Shown here one piece after another: positions 10,395 through 20,517 of a DNA stretch of 64,000 nucleotides (position 1 is the first letter of the stretch; the number at the start of each line of letters is the position of its first letter). Position numbers and translations under genes: made by a program. The notes beneath the pieces are model-generated. The model was not told where the DNA came from. It worked only from the letters and a program-made list of their open reading frames with translations, and searched no databases. This DNA comes from Winslowiella toletana (lineage in GTDB: Bacteria > Pseudomonadota > Gammaproteobacteria > Enterobacterales > Enterobacteriaceae): positions 4,154,001 to 4,218,000 of the forward strand of contig NZ_JAGGMQ010000001.1 in NCBI RefSeq assembly GCF_017875465.1. Direction: 5' to 3'.

Positions 10395-11137
10395 GTTTTG
10401 TTGCCATTATTCCGGCGCGCTTTGCGTCGACGCGTTTACCCGGTAAGCCGCTGGTGGATATTCACGGCAAGCCGATGGTGGTGCATGTGATGGAGCGGGC
10501 GCTGGAATCGGGCGCCGATCGGGTGATTGTGGCTACCGATCATCCAGATGTCGCGGCAGCGGTAACTGCGGCGGGTGGCGAAGTCTGTATGACCCGCGCT
10601 GATCATCAGTCGGGCACCGAGCGGCTGGCGGAAGTGATCGATCACTACCAGTTTTCGGATGAGACCATAATCGTTAATGTGCAGGGCGATGAGCCACTGA
10701 TCCCGCCGGTGATTATTCGTCAGGTGGCGGAAAATCTGACGCGTTCTGTTGCCGGTATGGCCACGCTGGCGGTACCGATTGACAGCGCAGAAGAGGCGTT
10801 TAATCCCAATGCTGTCAAAGTGGTGATGGATGCGCAGGGTTATGCGCTCTATTTCTCGCGCGCGGCTATCCCGTGGGATCGTGAACGTTTTGCCCGTTCT
10901 CGCGAAACTGTTGGCGATACTTTCCTGCGCCACATTGGTCTCTATGCCTATCGTGCCGGTTTTATCCGTCGCTATGTGCGTTGGGAGCCCAGTCAGCTGG
11001 AGCAGATCGAACTGTTAGAGCAGTTGCGGGTGCTGTGGTACGGCGAAAAAATTCATGTCGATGTGGCGAAAGCGATTCCCAGTGTCGGTGTGGATACCCC
11101 GGAAGATTTGCAGCGCGTACGCGCTGCCATGCAGTAA
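10391..11137 (+). CDS. kdsB: 3-deoxy-manno-octulosonate cytidylyltransferase
   Basis: KdsB activates Kdo with CTP to CMP-Kdo, the donor for the LPS inner core. It has 248 residues, the family length. The nucleotide-binding N-terminus is [14 protein letters not shown], followed by conserved VQGDEP and the CAIPWDR-type block (here [11 protein letters not shown]). It is coupled to ycaR by an ATGA overlap and ends in a GC-rich hairpin. Confidence 0.97.
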   Translation: MSFVAIIPARFASTRLPGKPLVDIHGKPMVVHVMERALESGADRVIVATDHPDVAAAVTAAGGEVCMTRADHQSGTERLAEVIDHYQFSDETIIVNVQGDEPLIPPVIIRQVAENLTRSVAGMATLAVPIDSAEEAFNPNAVKVVMDAQGYALYFSRAAIPWDRERFARSRETVGDTFLRHIGLYAYRAGFIRRYVRWEPSQLEQIELLEQLRVLWYGEKIHVDVAKAIPSVGVDTPEDLQRVRAAMQ

Positions 11138-11143
11138 ATTCTG

Positions 11144-11162
11144 CGGGGCCATTCTGGCCCCG
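11144..11162 (+). terminator. GC-rich hairpin after kdsB
   Basis: CGGGGCCA pairs with TGGCCCCG around a three-base loop seven bases after the kdsB stop. Only a poor T-rich stretch follows, so termination strength is uncertain. Confidence 0.6.
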
Positions 11163-11290
11163 TGATTGCTTTGCTCGCCTCATTTATTTTCCTGCCAGCG
11201 ATTTTTTTGCCCCATATTTGATCTGTAACGGTGAAACCAGGCGCGACGTCGCCCATGATAGTCATCGTGCTTACGAAAACAGGAGAGGCC

Positions 11291-12184
11291 ATGGAGCTGC
11301 TGCGCGCTGAGCTGGCGCTGGTTCTGGGTGAGAAGATCAGCCGACTGGTGCCGGTTTCCGAACAACCGAACGCCACGCTGTTTGCGCTGTACGACAAATC
11401 CGGCCATGCGATGTCGCTGGTGGCGAAATGCTATCGCAATAGCGGTATGGCGGCACAGGAAGCTTATAAGCTATCGATGCTGGCGCGCGAAGGCGCCGTC
11501 AGACTGCCGACGGTGTATGGCGTGGTGCTCAGCCAGCAGAAGCCGCAGCATGAGGTATTACTGATTGAGCGTATGGGCGGTGTCTCCGCTGAAGCCCCGA
11601 CGCGTACCCCGCAACGCTGGGCCGAGCTGCAACAGCAGATTGTCGAAAGTATGCTGGCCTGGCATCGTATCGACAGCCACGGGCTGGTGGGAAGCGTCGA
11701 CAGTACGCAGGAAAATCACTGGGCAGCCTGGTATAAGCAGCGGGTGGAAGTGCTATGGGCGACGTTAAGCAACCTGACGCCGCCGGATCTCACGCCCGAT
11801 GATCGGCGTATTCTTTATCGCAGTCGCGAACAGTTACCACAACTGTTCCACGACTTTGATGATAATTGTGTGCTGGTGCATGGCAATCTGACGCTGCGCA
11901 ATATGCTGAAAGATGCACGCAGCGACCAGCTGCTGGCGATGATCAATCCCGGTACCATGCTCTGGGCGCCGCGCGAATATGAGCTGTTCCGTCTGGCGAC
12001 TGGCGGTGCCGCTGAGTCACTGCTCTATCGCTATCTGGAGCACGCGCCGGTGGCGGAAGCCTTTATTGGCCGGCGCTGGCTTTATCAGCTCTGGGAAGCG
12101 GTCGCCACCATGGTTGATAGCGGTAAGTTCGACCGCACCCAGTTCAGCACGGCTTCCGCCGGGCTACTGCCCTGGCTCTACTGA
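11291..12184 (+). CDS. ycbJ: YcbJ, aminoglycoside-phosphotransferase-like protein of unknown role
   Basis: A 297-residue protein equal in length to E. coli YcbJ, with the overall pattern of the kinase-like APH fold. The VLVHGNLTLRNML segment (about residue 195) resembles the catalytic HG-D-x-x-x-x-N loop, but asparagine stands where the catalytic aspartate usually is, so kinase activity is doubtful. An LLIERMGGVS segment marks the hinge. The start at 11291 is set by AGGAGAGG directly upstream; an in-frame ATG at 11231 is rejected. Its end overlaps the convergent elyC by 21 bases. I can give no substrate. Confidence 0.88.
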   Translation: MELLRAELALVLGEKISRLVPVSEQPNATLFALYDKSGHAMSLVAKCYRNSGMAAQEAYKLSMLAREGAVRLPTVYGVVLSQQKPQHEVLLIERMGGVSAEAPTRTPQRWAELQQQIVESMLAWHRIDSHGLVGSVDSTQENHWAAWYKQRVEVLWATLSNLTPPDLTPDDRRILYRSREQLPQLFHDFDDNCVLVHGNLTLRNMLKDARSDQLLAMINPGTMLWAPREYELFRLATGGAAESLLYRYLEHAPVAEAFIGRRWLYQLWEAVATMVDSGKFDRTQFSTASAGLLPWLY

Positions 12185-12949
12185 GGGCTGTTCACCCTTT
12201 AGCCATTGCCACGCCAGACCTAAGGACTCATACCAGACGCGCTCACTGTGGCCTAAATAGAGCGCGGCGGGAATCGCTTTCTCCCACCAGTTTAACGGTG
12301 AGTCAATCGCCATCTGATTGGCAGGAGCGGCAATTGGCGTCAGTCCCTGCGCATGGAAAAAGTTCATCGCCCGCTGCATATGGCTGGCGGAAGTCACCAG
12401 CAGCAGCGGCTGGTTGCCTACCACCTGTTTCACTTCAAACGCTTCTTCTTCCGTATCGCGCGGTTTGCTCAGGGTGATAATCGCCTCTGGCGGCACGCCG
12501 AGGGTTTGCGCCACGCGCGCCCCGGCTTCGGCGGTACTGACCGGGTTGCCGTTGGCGGCATAACCGGTAAAGATCATTTTGGAACCCGGATTTTCACGCC
12601 ACTGACGTACACCTTCCACCAGTCGCGGCAGACTGTTATTGGTCAGGTTGGATCCCGGCGCCCATTCCGGATTCCAGGTATAGCCTCCACCGAGCACCAC
12701 GATATAATCCACTTTCTTGCCGCCGTTCCAGGTCGGATAGTGCTGTTCAATCGGTTTTAACAGTCTGTCGGCCACCGGCTGCAGGCTGATTAACAGCAGG
12801 ATTAACCAGGCGGAAGAGAGTATAATTTTGCCGGTTTTCTGCCAGCAGCTAAACCACAGCAGTAAAATGCCGGTTGCCATCACAATAAGCAGGAAAGGCA
12901 GGGGGAGCAGCAGGCCGCCAATGACTTTTTTAACGGTGAAAAGTAGCAA
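12164..12949 (-). CDS. elyC: ElyC (YcbC), DUF218 envelope-biogenesis protein
   Basis: A 261-residue inner-membrane protein. E. coli ElyC affects metabolism of the undecaprenyl lipid carrier and peptidoglycan assembly at low temperature. Two hydrophobic helices lie at about residues 10-30 and 38-58. The DUF218 domain follows, with YIVVLGGGYTWNP, FTGYAANG and the ALLVTSASHMQRA-like block (here LLVTSASHMQRAM). The likely start is TTG, with AGGAGA five bases upstream; there is no ATG nearby that fits. It is divergent from cmoM and converges on ycbJ with a 21-base overlap. Confidence 0.93.
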   Translation of the reverse strand: MLLFTVKKVIGGLLLPLPFLLIVMATGILLLWFSCWQKTGKIILSSAWLILLLISLQPVADRLLKPIEQHYPTWNGGKKVDYIVVLGGGYTWNPEWAPGSNLTNNSLPRLVEGVRQWRENPGSKMIFTGYAANGNPVSTAEAGARVAQTLGVPPEAIITLSKPRDTEEEAFEVKQVVGNQPLLLVTSASHMQRAMNFFHAQGLTPIAAPANQMAIDSPLNWWEKAIPAALYLGHSERVWYESLGLAWQWLKGEQPSVEPGQ

Positions 12950-13073
12950 AAAGGTCTCCTTTTGTCTGAAAAAACATCATCTAAAAGCGAAGCGATGAGT
13001 GAAAGGTTCATTCTCCGCCAGTGTATGCCAAAATAGCCGCTTTATTAACGGCATTAACTCCGGAGCCGAGGTT

Positions 13074-13859
13074 ATGCAGGATCGCAACTTTGATGATATC
13101 GCCGAGAAATTCTCGCAAAACATTTACGGTACCACCAAAGGGCGTATCCGTCAGGCTATCCTGTGGCAGGAGCTGGATGCACTGTTAACAACCTTACCTG
13201 CGCGGCCGCTCTCAGTTCTTGACGCTGGTGGTGGCGAAGGACAAACCGGCTGTGGTCTGGCGGCGCGTGGTCATCAGGTGCTGTTATGCGATCTTTCCGG
13301 CGAGATGTTACAGCGCGCACGCGCTCATGCTGAAGAAAAAGGTGTGAGCGATAACATGCAATTCAAACAAATTAGCGCTCAGCAGGTCGGTCAACATTTG
13401 GATAAGCCGGTTGATCTGGTATTGTTTCACGCTGTGCTGGAGTGGGTAGCGCATCCGCAAGAGGTTCTGGCGGCACTGTGGGATACGCTGGCACCAGGCG
13501 GCGTGTTATCGCTGATGTTTTACAACCTGCATGGTTTAACCATGCGCACGCTGACCCTGGGCAATTTTGGCTATCTGCAGGCTGATTTACGTAAGCGTAA
13601 GCGTAAGACTTTATCACCAGACTACCCGCGCGATCCGCAGCAGGTTTATGGCTGGTTGAGCGAGCTGGGCTTTGTTATCGAGCAGCGCGCCGGGATCCGT
13701 GTATTCCATGACTATATGCGCGATAAAGAGAAGCAGAGCGAAAGATTCGAGGAAGTGCTGGCAATGGAACAACGTTATTGCCGGCAGGAACCATTTTTAA
13801 GTTTAGGGCGTTACATCCACGTCACAGCGCGGAAACCCATTCAGAAGGACGAGCTATGA
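13074..13859 (+). CDS. cmoM: tRNA 5-carboxymethoxyuridine methyltransferase CmoM
   Basis: CmoM (formerly SmtA) uses SAM to methylate cmo5U at position 34 of certain tRNAs to the mcmo5U ester. The 261 residues match E. coli. The SAM motif I is [11 protein letters not shown], and motif II-like CDLSGEML and the FHAVLEWV block follow. The ATG at 13074 gives the conserved start MQDRNFDD behind GGAG; the longer in-frame extension upstream has no counterpart. Its stop overlaps the mukF start (ATGA), making it the first gene of the muk operon. Confidence 0.96.
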   Translation: MQDRNFDDIAEKFSQNIYGTTKGRIRQAILWQELDALLTTLPARPLSVLDAGGGEGQTGCGLAARGHQVLLCDLSGEMLQRARAHAEEKGVSDNMQFKQISAQQVGQHLDKPVDLVLFHAVLEWVAHPQEVLAALWDTLAPGGVLSLMFYNLHGLTMRTLTLGNFGYLQADLRKRKRKTLSPDYPRDPQQVYGWLSELGFVIEQRAGIRVFHDYMRDKEKQSERFEEVLAMEQRYCRQEPFLSLGRYIHVTARKPIQKDEL

Positions 13860-15178
13860 GTGAATTTTCCCAGACTGTACCGGAACTGGTTGCCTGGGCG
13901 CGGAAGAATGATTTTTCCGTCTCTTTACCGACCGAACGTCTGGCCTTTTTGCTGGCCATCGCCACCCTTAACGGCGAGCGGATGGACGGTGAAATGAGTG
14001 AAGGCGAGCTGATTGATGCCTTTCGTCATGTCAGTAAAGCCTTCGATCAAACCAATGAAACCGTGCTGGTTCGTGCCAATAACGCCATCAATGATATGGT
14101 GCGTCAGCGCCTGCTCAACCGTTTTACCAGTGAAATAACCGAAGGCAATTCAATCTATCGCCTGACGCCGCTGGCGATCGGCATTACCGATTATTATATT
14201 CGCCAGCGCGAGTTTTCGACCTTACGTCTGTCGATGCAGCTGTCGATTGTGGCAGGGGAGCTGAAGCGTGCGGCGGATGCGGCGGATGAAGATGGCGACG
14301 AGTTCCACTGGCATCGCAATGTGTTTGCGCCGCTAAAGTATTCAGTGGCGGAGATATTCGACAGCATCGATATGACGCAGCGCATTATGGATGAGCAACA
14401 GCAGGCGGTAAAAGATGATATCGCCAAGTTGCTGAATCAGGACTGGCGTGCGGCGATCTCCAGCTGTGAGCTGTTGCTGTCGGAAACCTCAGGCACGCTG
14501 CGTGAATTGCAGGATACGCTGGAGGCGGCGGGCGACAAGCTACAGGCGAATCTGCTGCGCATCCAGGATGCGACGATGAACAGCCCGGATCTCGGCTTTG
14601 TCGATAAGCTGGTGTTCGACCTGCAAAACAAACTCGACCGTATTATCAGCTGGGGTCAGCAGGCGATTGACCTGTGGATCGGTTACGACCGCCACGTGCA
14701 TAAATTTATCCGTACCGCGATCGATATGGATAAAAACCGCGTATTTGCCCAGCGTTTACGTCAGTCGGTACAGAACTATTTCGACCATCCATGGGCGTTA
14801 ACCCATGCCAATGCCGAGCGTCTTTACGATATGCGCGATGAAGAACTGACGCTGCGTAGTGAAGAGGTGACCGGCGAACTGCCTTCTGAGCTGGAATACG
14901 AAGAATTTAATGAAATCCGTGAACAGCTTGCAGCAATGATTGAAGAAGCTTTGCAGATTTACAAAGCGCAGCAAAAACCGCTCAACTTAGGAACGGTCAT
15001 GCGCGATTATCTGGCGCAATATCCGCGTGCGCGTCATTTTGACGTGGCGCGTATTGTCGTCGATCAGGCTGTGCGTTTAGGTGTGGCCGAAGCAGATTTC
15101 TCCGGCCTGTCAGCAGAATGGCAGGTCATTAATGATTACGGAGCCAAGGTGCAGGCACATGTCATCGACAAATATTGA
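13856..15178 (+). CDS. mukF: Condensin kleisin subunit MukF
   Basis: MukF bridges the two MukB heads and recruits MukE in the MukBEF chromosome-condensing complex. The 440 residues equal the E. coli length. The N-terminal winged-helix dimerisation region, the long central helical part (about 120-320) and the C-terminal winged helix that binds the MukB head are all present. It overlaps cmoM by four bases and mukE by 20, so expression of the operon is coupled. Confidence 0.98.
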   Translation: MSEFSQTVPELVAWARKNDFSVSLPTERLAFLLAIATLNGERMDGEMSEGELIDAFRHVSKAFDQTNETVLVRANNAINDMVRQRLLNRFTSEITEGNSIYRLTPLAIGITDYYIRQREFSTLRLSMQLSIVAGELKRAADAADEDGDEFHWHRNVFAPLKYSVAEIFDSIDMTQRIMDEQQQAVKDDIAKLLNQDWRAAISSCELLLSETSGTLRELQDTLEAAGDKLQANLLRIQDATMNSPDLGFVDKLVFDLQNKLDRIISWGQQAIDLWIGYDRHVHKFIRTAIDMDKNRVFAQRLRQSVQNYFDHPWALTHANAERLYDMRDEELTLRSEEVTGELPSELEYEEFNEIREQLAAMIEEALQIYKAQQKPLNLGTVMRDYLAQYPRARHFDVARIVVDQAVRLGVAEADFSGLSAEWQVINDYGAKVQAHVIDKY

Positions 15179-15890
15179 GCAAGTGATGCCAGTTAAAATG
15201 GCCCAGGCGCTGGCCAATTCGCTGTTTCCGGCGCTGGATAGCCAGTTACGCGCCGGACGCCATATTGGCATCGAAGAGTTAGATAATCATGCTTTCCTGA
15301 TGGATTATCAGGAGTTTCTGGAAGAGTTCTATGCGCGCTACAACGTCGAGTTAATCCGTGCGCCGGAAGGTTTCTTCTATTTGCGTCCGCGCTCCACCAC
15401 GCTGATCCCGCGTTCGGTGCTCTCTGAGCTGGATATGATGGTAGGGAAAATCCTCTGTTATCTCTATCTCAGCCCGGAACGTCTGGCCAACGAAGGTATT
15501 TTCACTCAGCAGGAGCTGTATGACGAGCTGCTGAGCCTCGCGGATGAAAACAAGCTGCTGAAGCTGGTAAACCAGCGTTCCACCGGTTCTGACCTCGATC
15601 GACAGAAGTTGCAGGAGAAGATGCGCGCCTCATTAAACCGCCTGCGCCGTTTAGGCATGTTGTGGTTTATGGGCAACGACAGCAGCAAGTTTCGCATTAA
15701 CGGCTCAGTGTTCCGTTTCGGCGCTGATGTGCGTAGTGGTGACGATCCGCGCGAAGCGCAGCTGCGCATGATCCGTGATGGTGAAGCGATGGCGATTGAA
15801 ACCGGTCTGGCGCTAAATGATGAAGCCGATGAAAACGAGAACGACAGTGACGGCATTACGTCAGACAATGCGGAGGATGAACAGGCATGA
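15159..15890 (+). CDS. mukE: Condensin subunit MukE
   Basis: MukE is the winged-helix partner that binds the MukF middle region and modulates MukB ATPase and DNA loading. It has 243 residues against 234 in E. coli; the extra length is in the acidic C-terminal tail (about 215-243). The start at 15159 gives the conserved [13 protein letters not shown]; an internal ATG at 15186 is an alternative. It overlaps mukF by 20 bases and mukB by four. Confidence 0.97.
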   Translation: MSSTNIEQVMPVKMAQALANSLFPALDSQLRAGRHIGIEELDNHAFLMDYQEFLEEFYARYNVELIRAPEGFFYLRPRSTTLIPRSVLSELDMMVGKILCYLYLSPERLANEGIFTQQELYDELLSLADENKLLKLVNQRSTGSDLDRQKLQEKMRASLNRLRRLGMLWFMGNDSSKFRINGSVFRFGADVRSGDDPREAQLRMIRDGEAMAIETGLALNDEADENENDSDGITSDNAEDEQA

Positions 15891-18800
15891 TTGAACGCGG
15901 AAAATTTCGCTCGCTGACGCTGATTAACTGGAACGGTTTCTTTGCGCGCACTTTTGATCTCGATGAGCTGGTCACTACGCTGTCGGGCGGCAACGGCGCC
16001 GGTAAATCCACCACCATGGCGGCATTTATTACCGCGCTGATCCCCGATCTGACGCTGTTGCACTTCCGTAACACCACTGAAGCTGGCGCCACCTCAGGCT
16101 CACGCGATAAAGGCCTGCACGGTAAGTTACGCGCCGGGGTCTGTTACTCGACGCTGGATGTGGTGAACTCGCGCCATCAGCGCGTGATTGTCGGCGTGCG
16201 CCTGCAACAGGTGGCCGGACGCGACAAAAAAGTCGATATTAAGCCGTTCAGCATTCATGGTTTACCGTCGGCGATGAACCCGACGGAAATTCTCACCGAG
16301 ACGCTGAACGATCGTCAGGCGCGCGTATTGCCGCTGAGCGAATTAAAAGATCGCCTTGAAGCGATTGAAGGCGTGCAGTTCAAGCAGTTTAACTCGATTA
16401 CCGATTATCACTCGCTGATGTTCGATCTGGGCATTGTGGCGCGTCGTCTGCGCTCGGCGGGCGATCGCAGTAAATATTATCGCCTGATTGAAGCCTCGCT
16501 GTATGGCGGTATCTCCAGCGCCATTACCCGCTCGTTGCGTGACTATCTGTTACCGGAAAACAGCGGCGTGCGTAAAGCTTTCCAGGATATGGAAGCGGCG
16601 CTGCGTGAAAACCGCATGACGCTGGAAGCGATTCGCGTTACCCAGTCGGATCGCGATCTGTTTAAGCATCTGATCTCAGAAGCCACCAGTTACGTCGCCG
16701 CCGACTATATGCGTCACGCCAACGAGCGCCGCATTCATCTCGATGGCGCGCTGGTGCTGCGCAACGATCTGTTTACCAGCCGTAAACAGCTGGCGGCCGA
16801 GCAGTTCCGCCATATTGAAATGGCACGCGAACTGGCGGAACATAATGGCGCAGAAAGCGATCTGGAAACCGATTATCAGGGCGCCAGCGACCACCTGAAT
16901 CTGGTGCAAACCGCGATGCGTCAGCAGGAGAAAATCGAGCGCTATGAAGGCGATCTTGATGAGCTGACCTACCGTCTGGAAGAGCAGAATGAGGTGGTGG
17001 CCGAAGCACGCGAAGTGCAGGAAGAGAATGAAGCCCGCGCTGAAGCCGCCGAGCTGGAAGTGGATGAATTAAAAAGCCAGCTGGCCGATTACCAGCAGGC
17101 GCTCGACGTGCAGCAAACCCGCGCCATTCAGTATCAGCAGGCATTGCAGGCGCTGCAACGTGCGCAGGAGATCTGTGGTCTGCCAGACCTTGCTGTAGAC
17201 AATGCAGAAGAGTGGCTGGAAACCTTCCAGGCGAAAGAGCAGGAAGCCACCGACCGCTTATTAATGCTGGAACAGAAAATGAGTGTCGCGGACGCCGCGC
17301 ACAGTCAGTTCGAACAGGCATTTGATCTGGTCAACAAGATTGCCGGTCCTGTCACCCGTAGTGAAGCCTGGCAAACCGGTCGTGATTTACTGCGCGAAGC
17401 CGCCAATCAGCGCCATCACGCGGAACAGTTGCCGTCGCTGCGCCTGCGCCTGAGCGAGATGGAACAACGTCTGCGCGAACAGCAGGAAGCAGAACGCCTG
17501 CTGAATGAGTTCTGCAAACGTCAGGGCCAGCAGTACGAACCGCAGGAGCTGGAATCACTGCAACGTGAGCTGGAAGCGCAGATTGAGCAGCTTTCGCAGA
17601 GCGTTGCCGATGCCGGTGAACGCCGTATGATGATGCGCCAGGAGCTGGATCAGCTGCGTGAGCGGATTACTGCCCTGACCGCCCGTGCTCCGCACTGGCT
17701 GGCGGCACAGGAGATCCTGACGCAGCTTAGCGAACAGACCGGACAGCCGCTGGAGAACAGCCAGCAGGTTACCGAGTTTATGCAGCAGCTGCTGGAGCGT
17801 GAGCGTGAAACAACCGTTGAGCGTGATGAAGTCGCCGGGCGTAAACGTGATATCGAAAAGCAGATCGAAAGGCTCAGCCAGCCGGGCGGTGCCGAAGATG
17901 CGCGCCTGAATAATCTCGCCGAACGTTTTGGCGGTGTACTGTTATCTGAAATCTATGATGACGTCACCATTGATGATGCGCCTTACTTCTCGGCGCTCTA
18001 TGGTCCGTCGCGCCATGCCATTGTGGTGCCGGATCTGTCGCTGGTGCGCGAGCAGCTCGACGGTCTTGAAGATTGTCCGGAAGATCTCTATCTGATTGAA
18101 GGGGATCCGCAATCCTTCGATGACAGCGTGTTTGGTGTTGAAGAACTGGAAAAAGCGGTGGTGGTAAAAGTTGCCGATCGTCAGTGGCGCTATTCCCGCT
18201 TCCCGAAAATCCCGCTGTTCGGCCGTGCCGCACGTGAAAACCAGCTGGAACTGCTGCATAACGAGCGCGAACAGCTGGCGGAAACCTACGCCACGCTGTC
18301 GTTTGATGTGCAGAAAACCCAACGTCTTCACCAGTCGTTCAGCCGCTTTATCGGCAGCCATCTGGCGGTGGCGTTTGAAGACGATCCGGAGGCGCAGATC
18401 CGTCAGCTGAATGCCCGTCGTACTGAGATTGAGCGCGGACAAAGCAGTCATGAAAATGACAATCTGCAGCAGCGTCAGCAGTACGATCTGGCGAAAGAGG
18501 GCGTAGCGCAGCTTAACCGCCTGCTGCCACGCGTCACCTTGCTGACGGACGAAACCCTGCCGGATCGCTGTGAAGAGATTCGCGAACGTCTGGACGAAGC
18601 GCACGAAGCATCGCGCTTTATCCAGCAGCATGGCAACAGCCTGACGCGCCTGGAACCGATTGTCTCGGTATTGCAGAGTGACCCGGAGCAGCATGAACAG
18701 CTGAAGACCGATTATCAGCAGGCGCAACAAACGCAGCGCGATGCTCGTCAGCAGGCATTTGCCTTAACCGAAGTGACGCAGCGTCGTGCCCACTTTGGTT

Positions 18801-20362
18801 ACACCGATTCTGCCGGCATGTTAAACGGCAACAGCGATCTTAATGAGAAGCTGCGCCGCCGTCTCGAACAGGCGGAGTCAGAACGTGCCCGTGCGCGTGA
18901 CCAGTTGCGTCAGCATCAGGCACAGCTGACCCAGTATTCACAAGTGCTGGCTTCGCTGAAAAGCTCGTTTGACGCCAAGCGCGACATGCTGAAAGAGCTG
19001 AATCAGGAGATGCAGGATATCGGTGTGCAGGCTGATGCCAGCGCTGAGGAGCGCGCACGTATTCGCCGTGACGAGCTATACAGCGCATTAAGCAATAACC
19101 GCGCGCGTCGAAACCAGCTGGAGAAACAGCTGACCTTCTGTGAAGCGGAAATGGACGCTTTGCAGAAGAAATTGCGTCGTCTGGAGCGTGATTACTACCA
19201 GAATCGTGAGCAGGTGGTGTCGGCGAAAGCAGGCTGGTGTGCAGTGATGCGGATGGTGAAAGATAATGGCGTCGAACGCCGTCTGCACCGTCGTGAACTG
19301 GCATACCTTGGCGGCGATGAATTGCGTTCGATGTCGGATAAGGCGCTGGGTGCGCTGCGTCTGGCCGTCGCCGATAATGAACATCTGCGCGATGTGCTGC
19401 GTCTGTCTGAAGACCCGAAACGGCCGGAACGTAAGATTCAGTTCTTTATCGCGGTTTACCAGCATCTGCGTGAACGTATTCGTCAGGATATTATTCGTAC
19501 TGATGATCCGGTTGAAGCCATCGAACAGATGGAGATTGAACTGAACCGTCTGACGGAAGAGCTGACGGCGCGCGAACAGATGCTGGCCATCAGTTCACGC
19601 AGTGTGTCGAACATTATTCGTAAGACCATACAGCGTGAGCAGAACCGTATTCGTCAGCTGAACCAGGGGCTGAACAGCGTCAGCTTTGGCCAGGTGCGCA
19701 GTGTTCGCCTTAACGTCAACGTACGTGAAGCGCATGCCACCCTGCTGGACGTGTTATCGGAGCAGCATGAGCAGCATCAGGATCTGTTTAACAGCAATCG
19801 TCTGACCTTCTCGGAAGCACTGGCAAAACTTTATCAACGTCTGAACCCGCAAATCGATATGGGCCAGCGTACGCCGCAAACCATCGGTGAAGAGTTGCTG
19901 GACTACCGCAACTATCTGGAGATGGAAGTGGAAGTGAACCGTGGTTCTGATGGCTGGCTGCGTGCGGAAAGTGGCGCGCTCTCGACCGGTGAGGCGATCG
20001 GTACCGGTATGTCGATTCTGGTTATGGTGGTACAGAGCTGGGAAGAGGAGTCACGTCGTCTGCGAGGTAAAGATATTTCACCTTGCCGCTTACTGTTCCT
20101 CGATGAAGCTGCACGTCTTGATGCGAAATCGATCGCTACCTTGTTCGAATTGTGCGACCGTCTGGAGATGCAGCTGATTATTGCGGCGCCAGAAAATATC
20201 AGTCCGGAAAAAGGCACCACGTACAAACTGGTGCGTAAAGTATTCCAGAACACCGAGCATGTGCATGTAGTTGGCCTGCGAGGTTTCTCTGCGGAACCCT
20301 CTCCGGCGAGTAATGCAGATCCATCGGATGCTGAAACAGAAAAATCGCAGGCGCAGATGTAG
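15887..20362 (+). CDS. mukB: Condensin SMC-like ATPase MukB
   Basis: MukB is the SMC-type motor that extrudes DNA loops and organises the chromosome. The 1491 residues slightly exceed the E. coli 1486. Walker A GGNGAGKS lies at residues 34-41. Long coiled coils (about 300-640 and 820-1130) flank a hinge with the [13 protein letters not shown] region. The ABC signature LSTGE starts at residue 1365, and the Walker B pair D1406-E1407 sits in [11 protein letters not shown]. The C-terminal tail is Ser/Ala/Glu-rich and variable. It is the last gene of cmoM-mukFEB, followed by a good terminator. Confidence 0.99.
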   Translation: MIERGKFRSLTLINWNGFFARTFDLDELVTTLSGGNGAGKSTTMAAFITALIPDLTLLHFRNTTEAGATSGSRDKGLHGKLRAGVCYSTLDVVNSRHQRVIVGVRLQQVAGRDKKVDIKPFSIHGLPSAMNPTEILTETLNDRQARVLPLSELKDRLEAIEGVQFKQFNSITDYHSLMFDLGIVARRLRSAGDRSKYYRLIEASLYGGISSAITRSLRDYLLPENSGVRKAFQDMEAALRENRMTLEAIRVTQSDRDLFKHLISEATSYVAADYMRHANERRIHLDGALVLRNDLFTSRKQLAAEQFRHIEMARELAEHNGAESDLETDYQGASDHLNLVQTAMRQQEKIERYEGDLDELTYRLEEQNEVVAEAREVQEENEARAEAAELEVDELKSQLADYQQALDVQQTRAIQYQQALQALQRAQEICGLPDLAVDNAEEWLETFQAKEQEATDRLLMLEQKMSVADAAHSQFEQAFDLVNKIAGPVTRSEAWQTGRDLLREAANQRHHAEQLPSLRLRLSEMEQRLREQQEAERLLNEFCKRQGQQYEPQELESLQRELEAQIEQLSQSVADAGERRMMMRQELDQLRERITALTARAPHWLAAQEILTQLSEQTGQPLENSQQVTEFMQQLLERERETTVERDEVAGRKRDIEKQIERLSQPGGAEDARLNNLAERFGGVLLSEIYDDVTIDDAPYFSALYGPSRHAIVVPDLSLVREQLDGLEDCPEDLYLIEGDPQSFDDSVFGVEELEKAVVVKVADRQWRYSRFPKIPLFGRAARENQLELLHNEREQLAETYATLSFDVQKTQRLHQSFSRFIGSHLAVAFEDDPEAQIRQLNARRTEIERGQSSHENDNLQQRQQYDLAKEGVAQLNRLLPRVTLLTDETLPDRCEEIRERLDEAHEASRFIQQHGNSLTRLEPIVSVLQSDPEQHEQLKTDYQQAQQTQRDARQQAFALTEVTQRRAHFGYTDSAGMLNGNSDLNEKLRRRLEQAESERARARDQLRQHQAQLTQYSQVLASLKSSFDAKRDMLKELNQEMQDIGVQADASAEERARIRRDELYSALSNNRARRNQLEKQLTFCEAEMDALQKKLRRLERDYYQNREQVVSAKAGWCAVMRMVKDNGVERRLHRRELAYLGGDELRSMSDKALGALRLAVADNEHLRDVLRLSEDPKRPERKIQFFIAVYQHLRERIRQDIIRTDDPVEAIEQMEIELNRLTEELTAREQMLAISSRSVSNIIRKTIQREQNRIRQLNQGLNSVSFGQVRSVRLNVNVREAHATLLDVLSEQHEQHQDLFNSNRLTFSEALAKLYQRLNPQIDMGQRTPQTIGEELLDYRNYLEMEVEVNRGSDGWLRAESGALSTGEAIGTGMSILVMVVQSWEEESRRLRGKDISPCRLLFLDEAARLDAKSIATLFELCDRLEMQLIIAAPENISPEKGTTYKLVRKVFQNTEHVHVVGLRGFSAEPSPASNADPSDAETEKSQAQM

Positions 20363-20391
20363 TAAAACATTTGCCCACGGATTAATCTGGT

Positions 20392-20428
20392 AACGGCATT
20401 TGCTGCAGTTCAGGCAAATGCCGTTTTT
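20392..20428 (+). terminator. Intrinsic terminator of the cmoM-mukFEB operon
   Basis: AACGGCATTTGC (20392-20403) pairs perfectly with GCAAATGCCGTT (20414-20425) around a ten-base loop, followed by T5. Confidence 0.92.
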
Positions 20429-20517
20429 AGTTTCTATACTTAGAACAAAGAGTAATAGCCCAGCGGGTGAAAGTTTCTTTGTCTGTTACGGCTAATTAAA
20501 TACACAGGGGGCAAGGG

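Noticed and set aside
17942..18730. Open frame of 262 codons antisense to mukB
   Set aside because: It lies wholly opposite conserved MukB codons, and GC-rich third positions make such shadow frames common. No ribosome site or family resemblance.
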